Both the position numbers and the translations under genes were made by a program. 64,000 nt of DNA from Terrimonas pollutisoli (GTDB taxonomy: Bacteria > Bacteroidota > Bacteroidia > Chitinophagales > Chitinophagaceae), in contig NZ_JARKNA010000009.1 of assembly GCF_029360765.1 (NCBI RefSeq), positions 118,653 through 182,652 on the forward strand. Reading direction: 5' to 3'. Below, in pieces: positions 1 through 7,475 of the stretch (position 1 is the stretch's first letter; the number at the start of each line of letters is the position of its first letter). The notes under the pieces are model-generated. The model did not search any database. It saw only the letters and a program-made list of their open reading frames with translations, and was not told where the DNA came from.

Positions 1-236
1 TTGAAGATTTTGTAGAAATGGTTTCTATCATGTTGATAGAAGGCAGATCAGGCTTTGACAGGATGGTAAACGGTATAACCGGTACCAGTGTAAGAGGAAC
101 GACTCCTGAAGAAGCAAAAGCAAGACTCAGGCTTAAGGAATCAATAGTGGTAAATTATTTCAAGCAGGCGTGGTCCATTGATTTTTACAGCCTGCAAACC
201 AGGGTAAGGACTGCTATTCAAAATGAGATTTATTAA
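1..236 (+). CDS. C-terminal end of a SusC/D-associated zinc metallohydrolase lipoprotein (partial)
   Basis: The frame is open from the window edge, so the 5' part lies outside. About 78 residues are visible, ending in an amphipathic tail with KESIVVNYFKQAW and the start EDFVEMVSIMLIEG. This resembles the end of the putative zinc-binding metallopeptidase lipoproteins (Peptidase_Mx1 type) that accompany SusC/SusD outer-membrane importers. The HExxH zinc motif would lie upstream and cannot be seen. The following DUF4302 gene is the usual next gene in such loci, which supports the call. Family assignment is from recognition of the tail and the neighbour only. Confidence 0.65.
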   Translation, partial: EDFVEMVSIMLIEGRSGFDRMVNGITGTSVRGTTPEEAKARLRLKESIVVNYFKQAWSIDFYSLQTRVRTAIQNEIY

Positions 237-270
237 TTGACAATCTGTGATGATTGTAAAAAGAAATTAC

Positions 271-1581
271 ATGAAGAGAATTTTTTTATTTTTTCTACCG
301 ATAGTGTTGATTGTTTCATCGTGTAAAAAAGATGATGATACTGCCTTTGAACAATCACCCGATGAACGTATCAATGAAGCGATAGCAAAATATCAATCGG
401 CGCTGACAGGTTCGGCAACAGGCTGGAATGCAACTATCAGAACAGGTAATGGCGGCATTTATCATTTTCACTTTCGGTTTAATGAAACAAACAGGGTATT
501 TATGTTTGCTGACATAAACCTGGAAACCGCTTCAACTGTACGAGAAAGCAGTTATCGCCTGAAAGCCCTGCAAACACCTGCACTTATTTTTGATACGTAT
601 TCTTACCTGCATATTTTATCAGACCCTGATGCCAGAGTTAATGGCGGGAATTTTGGTTTAGGTCTTTCTTCCGATTTCGAATTTTCGCTTGATTCATTGG
701 CCACTGACAGTATCAAACTTACCGGCAGAGTTAATAATACCAAGGTGACGTTGGTAAGGGCGACGCAACAGGATCTGGACGCCTGGCAAAACGGCCAGTG
801 GGCAAGAGTGCTGGCATTTGAAAATATCAATAAGATCCCCACGTACTTTAAGCGAATAAATATCGGCGGCACTAACTACGAAGTAAGAGTTGATCTCGTC
901 AGCAGAACCATTACTTTTACGTGGGTAGATGGAAGCGGCAACCTGCAACAATTCACTACCGGCTATAACTACAACTCTTCGGGTATCGTTTTTCTCACGC
1001 CATTTAATGCTGGTTCGCAAACAGTGAACGGTTTGGAAATTACCGGGTGGGATGCGACCAACTTGTTGATAAATGTAAAAGTGAATGGTACCGCAGCTAC
1101 AATTGCCGGCGCTGCGCAACCGCTTAAAGTTGACCTGACGGCACCCAGGAGATGGTGGAATTTTGCTACCAATAATGACAGCCTTTATTGGGTATCATTC
1201 AATGGCTTTACAGTAGATGGAGTGCCGGATGCCTACAACATTACCTCTCTCAACAGGTATTATTTTTTAATATACTGGCCTGAATTTGAAACAGGAAATG
1301 ACTTATTTGCTCCAATTTTCTTAAACACTGCAGGTGATAGGCTTGAATTGCAGTATGGCGCAGCACCAGATACCCCCCAGTTTACAGGAGACGGAAGAGC
1401 TGTTTTTACATCACTGAACTTTCAATATGGCACCTATCCATCAACCGGACCAGCCAGGTTGAGCAGAAATCAACTCCTGATACCACAGGGTTACTATTTC
1501 ATTCAAACCAGTCCAACCAGCTATGATATGGTAAGCGCCGCAGACGCCAGGGCCTGGATTACCTGGCAATGGCTTTTTTAA
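271..1581 (+). CDS. DUF4302 domain-containing lipoprotein
   Basis: A surface or periplasmic lipoprotein of unknown function from SusC/D-type loci. From the ATG at 271 the protein starts MKRIFLFF, has a hydrophobic stretch and a lipobox ending VSSC, then KKDDD, a typical Bacteroidota lipoprotein export signal. The body has a conserved-looking early helix (INEAIAKYQSALTGSATGW) followed by aromatic beta-rich sequence to a C-terminal Trp cluster (WITWQWLF). In-frame starts at 247 (GTG) and 250 (ATG) would add seven to eight residues; I prefer 271 because it puts the signal peptide at the N-terminus. It follows the metallohydrolase by a few tens of bases and is probably in the same operon. The ligand is not deducible. 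Confidence 0.75.
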   Translation: MKRIFLFFLPIVLIVSSCKKDDDTAFEQSPDERINEAIAKYQSALTGSATGWNATIRTGNGGIYHFHFRFNETNRVFMFADINLETASTVRESSYRLKALQTPALIFDTYSYLHILSDPDARVNGGNFGLGLSSDFEFSLDSLATDSIKLTGRVNNTKVTLVRATQQDLDAWQNGQWARVLAFENINKIPTYFKRINIGGTNYEVRVDLVSRTITFTWVDGSGNLQQFTTGYNYNSSGIVFLTPFNAGSQTVNGLEITGWDATNLLINVKVNGTAATIAGAAQPLKVDLTAPRRWWNFATNNDSLYWVSFNGFTVDGVPDAYNITSLNRYYFLIYWPEFETGNDLFAPIFLNTAGDRLELQYGAAPDTPQFTGDGRAVFTSLNFQYGTYPSTGPARLSRNQLLIPQGYYFIQTSPTSYDMVSAADARAWITWQWLF

Positions 1582-1759
1582 TGGAAGAATTTTTCGAAAA
1601 TAACCTGGAGACAATTTTTTAAAGTCGGAAATAAAATAATTCTGATCAACCAAATTATATTTTAAAAGTTTGCATAAATTGATTGTAATTAAGCCAGATC
1701 GCCTGGTAATTTTTCCCAAAACGTAACATCTAACTTTTAAATAATAAAAAATTAAAGCT

Positions 1760-2347
1760 ATGAGACTAAAATTGTTCCCAATAACTTTCGTGTTTGCTTC
1801 AGCAATTGCAATAGTAATGTCTTCTTGTGCAAAAGATGGTGATCAGGGACCCGCGGGTGCTGCCGGTCCTGCTGGACCTGCTGGGCCGGCCGGAGCTGCA
1901 GGACCTGCCGGGCCTGCAGGAACGGCTAATGTGATTTATTCTGCGTGGCTAACTTCAGCATTTAAGGCTGATACATTCAGAACTACAGGAAACGTTCTCG
2001 ATACAGCTGGTTTTTATGTCGATATTGATGCTCCAAAATTAGACTTAGCTATGCTGGATAGAGGAGAAATGAAAGTGTATGTAAATCTTGGCACTCCTGC
2101 TGAACCGGTTGTTTATCCTCTTCCTTTTTTAGGTGCTGTATATATAGAACCGATTTTTTTGTTGAATACTGTTGAAATATATTCAAGTGGTTCAAAGTCA
2201 CCCAATTTGCAGGCTGCTTTGGGTCAGACGCCTTTTCGATACATACTCATCCCCGGTGGAACCGCCGGTAGAACGGCTCCGGGAGGAAAAACAATTGACT
2301 GGAATAACTATAAGGAAGTGCAGGCGTACCTGGGATTAAAGGATTAG
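1760..2347 (+). CDS. Collagen-like Gly-X-Y repeat lipoprotein, copy 1
   Basis: Predicted lipoprotein of 195 residues. The signal peptide ends at lipobox Cys23 (VMSSC). Residues 27-56 are ten uninterrupted Gly-X-Y triplets, mostly GPA, which should form a short collagen-like triple helix and so trimerise the protein. The rest is a compact beta-rich domain ending in a segment (ILIPGGTAGR, then IDWNNYKEVQAYLGLKD) that is nearly identical to the end of the next gene, so the two are tandem duplicates. The 178-base gap from the DUF4302 gene suggests its own promoter. Role unknown; surface stalk or adhesion is only a guess. Confidence 0.75.
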   Translation: MRLKLFPITFVFASAIAIVMSSCAKDGDQGPAGAAGPAGPAGPAGAAGPAGPAGTANVIYSAWLTSAFKADTFRTTGNVLDTAGFYVDIDAPKLDLAMLDRGEMKVYVNLGTPAEPVVYPLPFLGAVYIEPIFLLNTVEIYSSGSKSPNLQAALGQTPFRYILIPGGTAGRTAPGGKTIDWNNYKEVQAYLGLKD

Positions 2348-2394
2348 AAATAGAATCTCAGAATTTAAATTCACCAAAGCACATTTAAGAGATA

Positions 2395-2436
2395 CATGAG
2401 CAATCCGATGGTCCGGCAACCGTCGGATTGCTCATG
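2395..2436 (+). terminator. Long perfect hairpin after the first collagen-like gene
   Basis: A 14-bp perfect stem (2395-2408 with 2423-2436) extended inward by a few more pairs around a CCGGCA loop. It stands about 50 bases after the stop codon at 2347. No clear T run follows, so it may act as an RNA-stabilising or attenuating structure rather than a strong intrinsic terminator. Confidence 0.5.
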
Positions 2437-2521
2437 TTCGATAGATTTATCACTGTGTGCCCCCATTTTTCAATCGCTTAGGTGAACACGGATTGAACGT
2501 AATAAAATAAAATCAGACTTT

Positions 2522-3067
2522 ATGAAACAAAAGATTTTTGCAATCCCCTATTATCCGATAATAGCAATTATTATACTACTGGCCTCTTGTAAAAAAGGCG
2601 ATACCGGTTCGCAAGGCCCTGCAGGACCCTCCGGGACTGCCAATGTTTTTTATACAGAATGGTTTAATGTAGACTACAATGCCGAGACCGATTCAAACGG
2701 TGATACTATAAGGTTTTTTGCTACTATCCCGGCTCCCCGGCTTGTCGATTCAATTATAGCAAAAGGTGAAATAAAAGTGTATTTTAATAAGAGTGTTCCT
2801 ACCCAGCCTGATGTGGTACCCCTTCCGTATTTCGATCCCATTTATTTTGATCCGGCAGTAGTGTTAAACCCGAAATTTAATCCGGGATTAATTTATCTAT
2901 CATCAAATTATAACATGGGAACATTTGACGAAGGTGCACAGAAACGTTATCAATACAGGTATATTCTCATTCCCGGCGGCACAGCAGGTCGGGCTGCACC
3001 AGGAGGAAAAACAATTGACTGGAATAATTACAAAGAAGTGCAGGCATACCTCGGCCTAAAGGATTAA
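2522..3067 (+). CDS. Collagen-like Gly-X-Y repeat lipoprotein, copy 2
   Basis: 181-residue paralogue of the preceding gene. The lipobox Cys is again residue 23 (LLASC), but only five Gly-X-Y triplets are present (residues 26-40: GDT, GSQ, GPA, GPS, GTA). The middle domain has diverged, while the last 36 residues differ from copy 1 at one visible position (Thr versus Ala). The conserved tail against a diverged middle suggests either strong constraint or gene conversion of the 3' end. The different triplet number is what slippage in a GC-rich repeat would give. Function unknown. Confidence 0.75.
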   Translation: MKQKIFAIPYYPIIAIIILLASCKKGDTGSQGPAGPSGTANVFYTEWFNVDYNAETDSNGDTIRFFATIPAPRLVDSIIAKGEIKVYFNKSVPTQPDVVPLPYFDPIYFDPAVVLNPKFNPGLIYLSSNYNMGTFDEGAQKRYQYRYILIPGGTAGRAAPGGKTIDWNNYKEVQAYLGLKD

Positions 3068-3108
3068 ACAGACTTTTTTCAAAATACTATTTCACGGCGC
3101 ATCAATAG

Positions 3109-3135
3109 CAAAGCCGGTCATACTGACCGGCTTTG
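3109..3135. terminator. Bidirectional intrinsic terminator between convergent genes
   Basis: A 12-bp perfect stem (3109-3120 with 3124-3135) and 3-base loop, centred between the + gene ending at 3067 and the - gene ending at 3163. A T-rich stretch follows on the + side. Confidence 0.75.
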
Positions 3136-3162
3136 TTGATTTTATTCAAAGTGATAAATTCT

Positions 3163-4344
3163 CTAATGCAGTACTTCAGTTAACTTCTGTTCCAACATTG
3201 GACCTCTTAATGCTTGCCCAATCACTTTACCCTGGGGATCTATTAATACATTAAACGGAATACCATCAAATCGATACAAGGATACAACCGGGCTGTTCCA
3301 GAATTGCAGATCGCTGATATTAGTCCATGTCAGTTTATCATCATTGATCGCTTTTAACCATTTGTCTTTTTGACCTGGCCGGTCAAGTGATACCCCGAGT
3401 ACAGTAAAATTTTTATCCTTGAATTGCTGGTACGCTTTTACGAGATTAGGATTTTCTCTTCGGCAAGGCCCACACCAGCTTGCCCAAAAATCAACCAGTA
3501 CATATTTGCCGCGGAATGAACTCAACTTTATTTCTTTTCCATTCACATCGGGCATAGAAAAATCAGGGGCCTCTTTACCCACCCAATTGGCCAGTATTTC
3601 TTTTTGAGCCTGTTTATCCAATGTGGCTTTGATGACGGCTACCGCTTGGTGTGTTGGATATTTTTTTGCTGCTTCATTCACAATAGTTGTCACCTCCTCA
3701 TTACTTAATGGCTCCAATCCAAAGCCGGCATTATTGGCTGTTGACTGATAGTAACCCAACTCAAACATGATGAGGGCCGGGTTATTTGCTTTCACTAAGG
3801 CCTCTTCAGAATAACTTTTAATTTTCCCAGCCAGTGATTTTTGCTCTGCCATTAATGGGAAAAGTAAACTATCAGCTGCACCTGTTCTTTGTAGACTATC
3901 GGCCTGGCGGGCTATTCCAAATATTTTTTGCAGGTCATTATTAAAAGCATACATAAAGTCTTTCATCTGCTGGCTTGCAGGTGAACCTTCTACTTCATAC
4001 TTTTCAGCAAACTCACTGTTTTCCTTGCTCAGTTGAATAGTTAATTTAACTTTCTCTACATCATTGATCACCGAAGCAACGGGGTATTTATTTTGATCGA
4101 GACGAAGATTATAAACAACAGACTCACCCGCATCAGTTGTCAAAGAAAATTTTCCGTCTTTGCCCAATGCAGCTGAATCAGCCAGCGTTGGCTGCATAGT
4201 AGCTGCCGGAATTTTTTCCAGGTAAATCATTTTTGCGTTGCTGTTGGAAACAGTTCCGCTTACTGAAAATTTTTTCTCTTTAGACGCCCCGCCACACGAA
4301 ATCAATATGGTCGTTGCTAATCCAGCAACAAGAAAACTGCGCAT
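3163..4344 (-). CDS. TlpA-family thiol:disulfide oxidoreductase lipoprotein
   Basis: Exported thioredoxin-fold protein of 393 residues that probably reduces or isomerises disulfides in envelope proteins. The signal peptide ends at lipobox Cys17 (LISC). Residues ~25-130 resemble the DUF4369 beta domain often fused to these proteins, followed by a helical linker. The C-terminal AhpC/TSA-Redoxin-like domain carries the redox motif WCGPC at residues 290-294 (FWASWCGPC) and a GIPF turn near residue 360 in place of the usual cis-Pro loop. It ends convergently with the second collagen-like gene. The client proteins are unknown. Confidence 0.85.
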   Translation of the reverse strand: MRSFLVAGLATTILISCGGASKEKKFSVSGTVSNSNAKMIYLEKIPAATMQPTLADSAALGKDGKFSLTTDAGESVVYNLRLDQNKYPVASVINDVEKVKLTIQLSKENSEFAEKYEVEGSPASQQMKDFMYAFNNDLQKIFGIARQADSLQRTGAADSLLFPLMAEQKSLAGKIKSYSEEALVKANNPALIMFELGYYQSTANNAGFGLEPLSNEEVTTIVNEAAKKYPTHQAVAVIKATLDKQAQKEILANWVGKEAPDFSMPDVNGKEIKLSSFRGKYVLVDFWASWCGPCRRENPNLVKAYQQFKDKNFTVLGVSLDRPGQKDKWLKAINDDKLTWTNISDLQFWNSPVVSLYRFDGIPFNVLIDPQGKVIGQALRGPMLEQKLTEVLH

Positions 4345-4384
4345 GCTTTATAATTTAAAATGACAACAGTCCGGTGCTGTTTTA

Positions 4385-5833
4385 TTATGGTTTAAGTTTC
4401 TCCAACAATATCTCGTTAGTAGCTTTTGGATCGGCCTTTCCTTTTGATCGTTTCATTACTTCACCAACGAATAAGGATAGCAAACCCTTCTTACCTTTTT
4501 TATATTCCTTCACTTTCTCAGCATGTTTCTCCAGGACTTCATTAATAATCGGCTCAAGACTACCAGCATCCGATTGTTGAATAAGATTTTGACTGATTGC
4601 TATCTGTTCGGGATCTCCTGCCGGATCATTTAATAACAGAGAAAGTAATTTGCCGGAAGCAACAGAAAAACTGAGCTTGCCATTATCAATTAATCCTATC
4701 AATTTGGCTATCTGCCCGGGGTTCAACGGAAATTCTTCAACTCCCTTATTATTTTCATTCAACCATGACTTCAACGGTCCCAGCATCCAATTGGATGCAG
4801 CCTTATAATTAGCTGTTTGTTCAGCAATTTTTTCAAAATAATCAGCGATCTTTTTTTCATCACTAAGAACGTAGGCGTCATATTCAGGAAGCTTCCAGGC
4901 AGAAACATATTTTCCTACCCTATCCTCCTGTAATGCCGGAATTGATCGACGGATCGATTCAATAAAATCTTCCTCTAAATTGAATGGTGTGAGATCGGGA
5001 TCAGGAAAATAGCGATAATCATCAGCGTCTTCCTTGTCACGAATGGCGAATGTAGTTCCGTTATTAGCGTCAAAACTTCTCGTTTGCTGCAAAATAGTTT
5101 CGCCTTTATCCAGCATACCCATGAGACGTTTTGCTTCAAAGTCAATAGCACGTTTGACGTTCCGGATACTATTGAGATTTTTTACTTCCACTTTTGTCCC
5201 CAGTTTGGGATCGCCTTTGCGGCGCACTGACACGTTTGCATCACAGCGAAAACTTCCCTCCTCCATGTTACCGTCACAAACTTCCAGGTATCTCACCAGC
5301 TTACGCAATTCAGTCAAGTAGCTATATGCTTCGTCACTGCTCCTGATATCCGGTTCGCTTACTATTTCGATCAGCGGGGTGCCGGCCCGGTTGTAGTCGA
5401 TACAAGTATTGTTTTCATCTACATCGTGCAGGCTTTTACCTGCATCCTCTTCCATATGAATCCGGTTGAGCCGGATGCTTTTCTCTTCGCCATTTACTTT
5501 TATCTTAACAAAGCCATTTTTACAAATAGGAGTAGTGTGTTGCGAAACCTGGTAACCTTTGGGAAGATCGGGGTAGAAATAGTTTTTACGGGCAAAATAA
5601 TTTTGTCGCTCGATCTCGCAATGACAGGCAAGGCCCATTTTAATGGCAAATTCAATGGCCTTTTTGTTCATTTTGGGCAGCGTCCCCGGATGTGCAAGGG
5701 TGATCGGGCTTACCTGTGTATTGGGTTCGGAACCATAGGCAATACTATCGCCACAAAAAAGCTTGCTTTGGGTAAGCAATTGAGCATGTACTTCCAGCCC
5801 AACTACAATCTCATATATATCCTGGTTGGTCAT
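4385..5833 (-). CDS. gatB: Asp-tRNA(Asn)/Glu-tRNA(Gln) amidotransferase subunit B
   Basis: GatB, 482 residues, transamidates Glu-tRNA(Gln) or Asp-tRNA(Asn) together with GatA and GatC in the cytoplasm. Family signatures visible are VGLEVHAQL, the PKGYQVSQHTTPI segment, the RIHMEEDAGKS motif, DYNRAGTPLIEIVSEPD and the C-terminal YqeY-like tail domain. An ATG at 5851 would add six residues, but a TAnnTTTG promoter element (5849-5856 on the - strand) overlaps that codon, so I chose the MTNQDIYE start at 5833. gatA and gatC are not adjacent, as is common in this phylum. Confidence 0.95.
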   Translation of the reverse strand: MTNQDIYEIVVGLEVHAQLLTQSKLFCGDSIAYGSEPNTQVSPITLAHPGTLPKMNKKAIEFAIKMGLACHCEIERQNYFARKNYFYPDLPKGYQVSQHTTPICKNGFVKIKVNGEEKSIRLNRIHMEEDAGKSLHDVDENNTCIDYNRAGTPLIEIVSEPDIRSSDEAYSYLTELRKLVRYLEVCDGNMEEGSFRCDANVSVRRKGDPKLGTKVEVKNLNSIRNVKRAIDFEAKRLMGMLDKGETILQQTRSFDANNGTTFAIRDKEDADDYRYFPDPDLTPFNLEEDFIESIRRSIPALQEDRVGKYVSAWKLPEYDAYVLSDEKKIADYFEKIAEQTANYKAASNWMLGPLKSWLNENNKGVEEFPLNPGQIAKLIGLIDNGKLSFSVASGKLLSLLLNDPAGDPEQIAISQNLIQQSDAGSLEPIINEVLEKHAEKVKEYKKGKKGLLSLFVGEVMKRSKGKADPKATNEILLEKLKP

Positions 5834-5848
5834 TTTTTTAAAAGTCAG

Positions 5849-5856
5849 CAAAAATA
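5849..5856 (-). promoter_or_regulatory. Putative Bacteroidota -7 element of gatB
   Basis: On the - strand the sequence reads TATTTTTG, matching TAnnTTTG, 16-23 bases before the chosen gatB start. No convincing -33 TTTG was found. It argues against the longer gatB reading frame. Confidence 0.4.
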
Positions 5857-5883
5857 ACCCATTTTGGCGGGCTGAACTGTTAT

Positions 5884-5915
5884 AAAAAAAGCAAACCCCG
5901 TCTTTTGAACGGGGT
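5884..5915 (-). terminator. Intrinsic terminator of the PDZ gene
   Basis: On the - strand, an ACCCCGT/ACGGGGT stem (5895-5901 with 5909-5915) is followed by a run of seven Ts (5884-5890). It separates the PDZ gene from gatB. Confidence 0.8.
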
Positions 5916-5938
5916 GCGCATGCTCGATGTATATATGA

Positions 5939-6940
5939 TTAAAGATCTGCTGTTTTCAGCTTACGGGGAATTTTTACCTCCACGTTTTCTGTCTTGCCTT
6001 TTCTAAGCAATTTCACTTTTACTGAAACTTTGTCCTTATTTTCTTTCATCAATTTCGCAATTTCATCTGCGCTATTTACGGCTTTGCCATCTACTTCGGT
6101 AATGATATCATCTTCTTTTATACCAGCTTTTGCCGCATTGCCTTCTTCATCTACCTCAAGCACATTTACACCCTTTCCATCCTCTGTGTCCTGAACTGAG
6201 ATGCCTAATTTTGGACCACCACCGGACCAACTCCAGTTCATACGGGGCGTAGTGATCCGGGGCAGCGTTTGTGCATGGGGAGCAAAATCGCCCATATCCA
6301 TTTTAAAACCTTCCATACCCGGAACAGTAGTAAACACATTTACGCCTTTCCATTTGGTCAATTCAGCAGTAACTGTTTGTTCTTTTTTATCTCTCAGGAA
6401 AGTAACTGTTACCTTGTCGCCGGGTTTACGGGCTTTTATAGCTTTTGAAAGATCATCAGGACCTTCGATCCTGGAATCCCCAATTTTTGTAATGACGTCT
6501 CCTTCCTTCAAACCTGCCTTTTCAGCCGCACTACCTTCTGTAACATTTTCCACTTCTGCACCCTTGTCTGCCTGTTCGGTGGACACGCCCAACATGGCCT
6601 TATTTTCGTCTATATTGAACATTTTGAAATGGTCACCATTCAAGGTGCTGCTGAAGTTGTCATTGCCTCCAAATGCCCATACATCTTTTATTTTGTGGCG
6701 CTTAACCGAAATATCACCATCCTTGTCATCGTCCTTAAGCTCTTTACCATTTACAATTACTTTATCACCAATCACCTCAACCACCACTTTATCATCCTTT
6801 TTGCCTTTGCGGGTAATAATGATCTGCTCCGCTTCTTTTTTCTCCTTATCCTCTTTTTCTTTTTGGGCCAGCAACGAACCTGGCGCCATGAGGCCGGCAG
6901 CCAATATCGTGAAGGAAATCGTTTTAATAAGCTGTTTCAT
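5939..6940 (-). CDS. Exported double-PDZ domain protein
   Basis: 333 residues with an N-terminal signal peptide (cleavage after SLLAQ, near residue 25) and a highly charged Lys/Glu/Asp stretch. Two PDZ domains follow, at about residues 113-200 (LGVSTEQADKGAEV ... GLKEGDVITKIGD) and 240-325 (LGISVQDTEDGKG ... GIKEDDIITEVDGK). No trypsin-like or other protease domain is present, so this is a PDZ scaffold or sensor rather than a DegP/HtrA protease. It likely binds C-termini of envelope proteins. It is monocistronic, with a terminator downstream. Regulator or substrate cannot be inferred. Confidence 0.8.
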   Translation of the reverse strand: MKQLIKTISFTILAAGLMAPGSLLAQKEKEDKEKKEAEQIIITRKGKKDDKVVVEVIGDKVIVNGKELKDDDKDGDISVKRHKIKDVWAFGGNDNFSSTLNGDHFKMFNIDENKAMLGVSTEQADKGAEVENVTEGSAAEKAGLKEGDVITKIGDSRIEGPDDLSKAIKARKPGDKVTVTFLRDKKEQTVTAELTKWKGVNVFTTVPGMEGFKMDMGDFAPHAQTLPRITTPRMNWSWSGGGPKLGISVQDTEDGKGVNVLEVDEEGNAAKAGIKEDDIITEVDGKAVNSADEIAKLMKENKDKVSVKVKLLRKGKTENVEVKIPRKLKTADL

Positions 6941-7219
6941 TTGTTGTTGTTTTATTTAACTACGTTAATTTTCGTAGATCAAATATAAATACATTTCTTT
7001 AAATACGAAGCGTTTCGGAAATGTTAAATAGCATTCATCAGCGAAAGGAAAATTTCAGGGATAAGTGGGCAGAGATATATAACACTCGGTTACAAAAGAT
7101 CAGGCCTGGCCTACCATTTGCCGTAATTTTACTAAGTAATTTCCGTCGTCTAAATATGCGGGATTTCGCAAATAAAATAGCATTTTTGACATCGCCACCA
7201 AAACGAACTGTGATACTCT

Positions 7220-7345
7220 ATGTTAAAGATTTTAGCCATAAGCTGTATAGTCTTGTGTGTCATAATCATCACCTACGTTGTCATCATCTACATGGAGTCA
7301 CGCAACTATAAAAATCCAAAAAAAGGGAAGAAAAACCCTTATTGA
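7220..7345 (+). CDS. Possible 41-residue single-pass membrane protein
   Basis: A short frame beginning MLKILAISCIVLCVIIITY with one strongly hydrophobic segment (about residues 3-24), followed by a Lys/Asn-rich cytoplasmic-type tail (NYKNPKKGKKNPY). The stop ends two bases before the ancestral alaS stop, giving a neat convergent arrangement. No strong ribosome site was seen, as is usual in Bacteroidota. The hydrophobic-then-basic pattern resembles a real small membrane protein, but no family was recognised. Confidence 0.4.
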   Translation: MLKILAISCIVLCVIIITYVVIIYMESRNYKNPKKGKKNPY

Positions 7346-7346
7346 T

Positions 7347-7475
7347 CTACAAAAGTTCCCTCACCGCCTCGATCACCTGCACCTGTTTCAAATTTCCCAC
7401 ATCCTGTCCGCCTGCTGTCGCCAAAGTTTTCTGACCACCACCGCCACCTTTGAAACCCCAAACCCCTAAAGGGGC
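7347..7475 (-). pseudogene. Stranded original C-terminal coding sequence of alaS
   Basis: Reading on through the alaS stop at 7476 in the same frame gives APLGVWGFK, then GGGGGQKTLATAGGQD and a final helix ending VIEAVRELL and a TAG stop at 7347. GGGGGQ...ATAGG is the hallmark glycine-rich loop near the end of canonical AlaRS (DHHA1/C-Ala region). It is therefore the old alaS terminus, now cut off by the new stop and a palindromic insertion at 7463-7474. It has no start of its own. Confidence 0.75.
7463..7474. repeat. CCCCTAAAGGGG palindrome at the alaS stop
   Basis: Palindrome with flanks aaacccc(aaa) on the left, lying between the current alaS stop and its stranded tail. A near copy, with the same acccc-N3-cccctaaagggg layout, is at 50839-50863 after the EamA gene. 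Confidence 0.6.

Noticed and set aside
6201..6959. 252-codon open frame opposite the PDZ gene
   Set aside because: Antisense to a clear gene; Ser-rich shadow of Lys/Glu-rich coding sequence.
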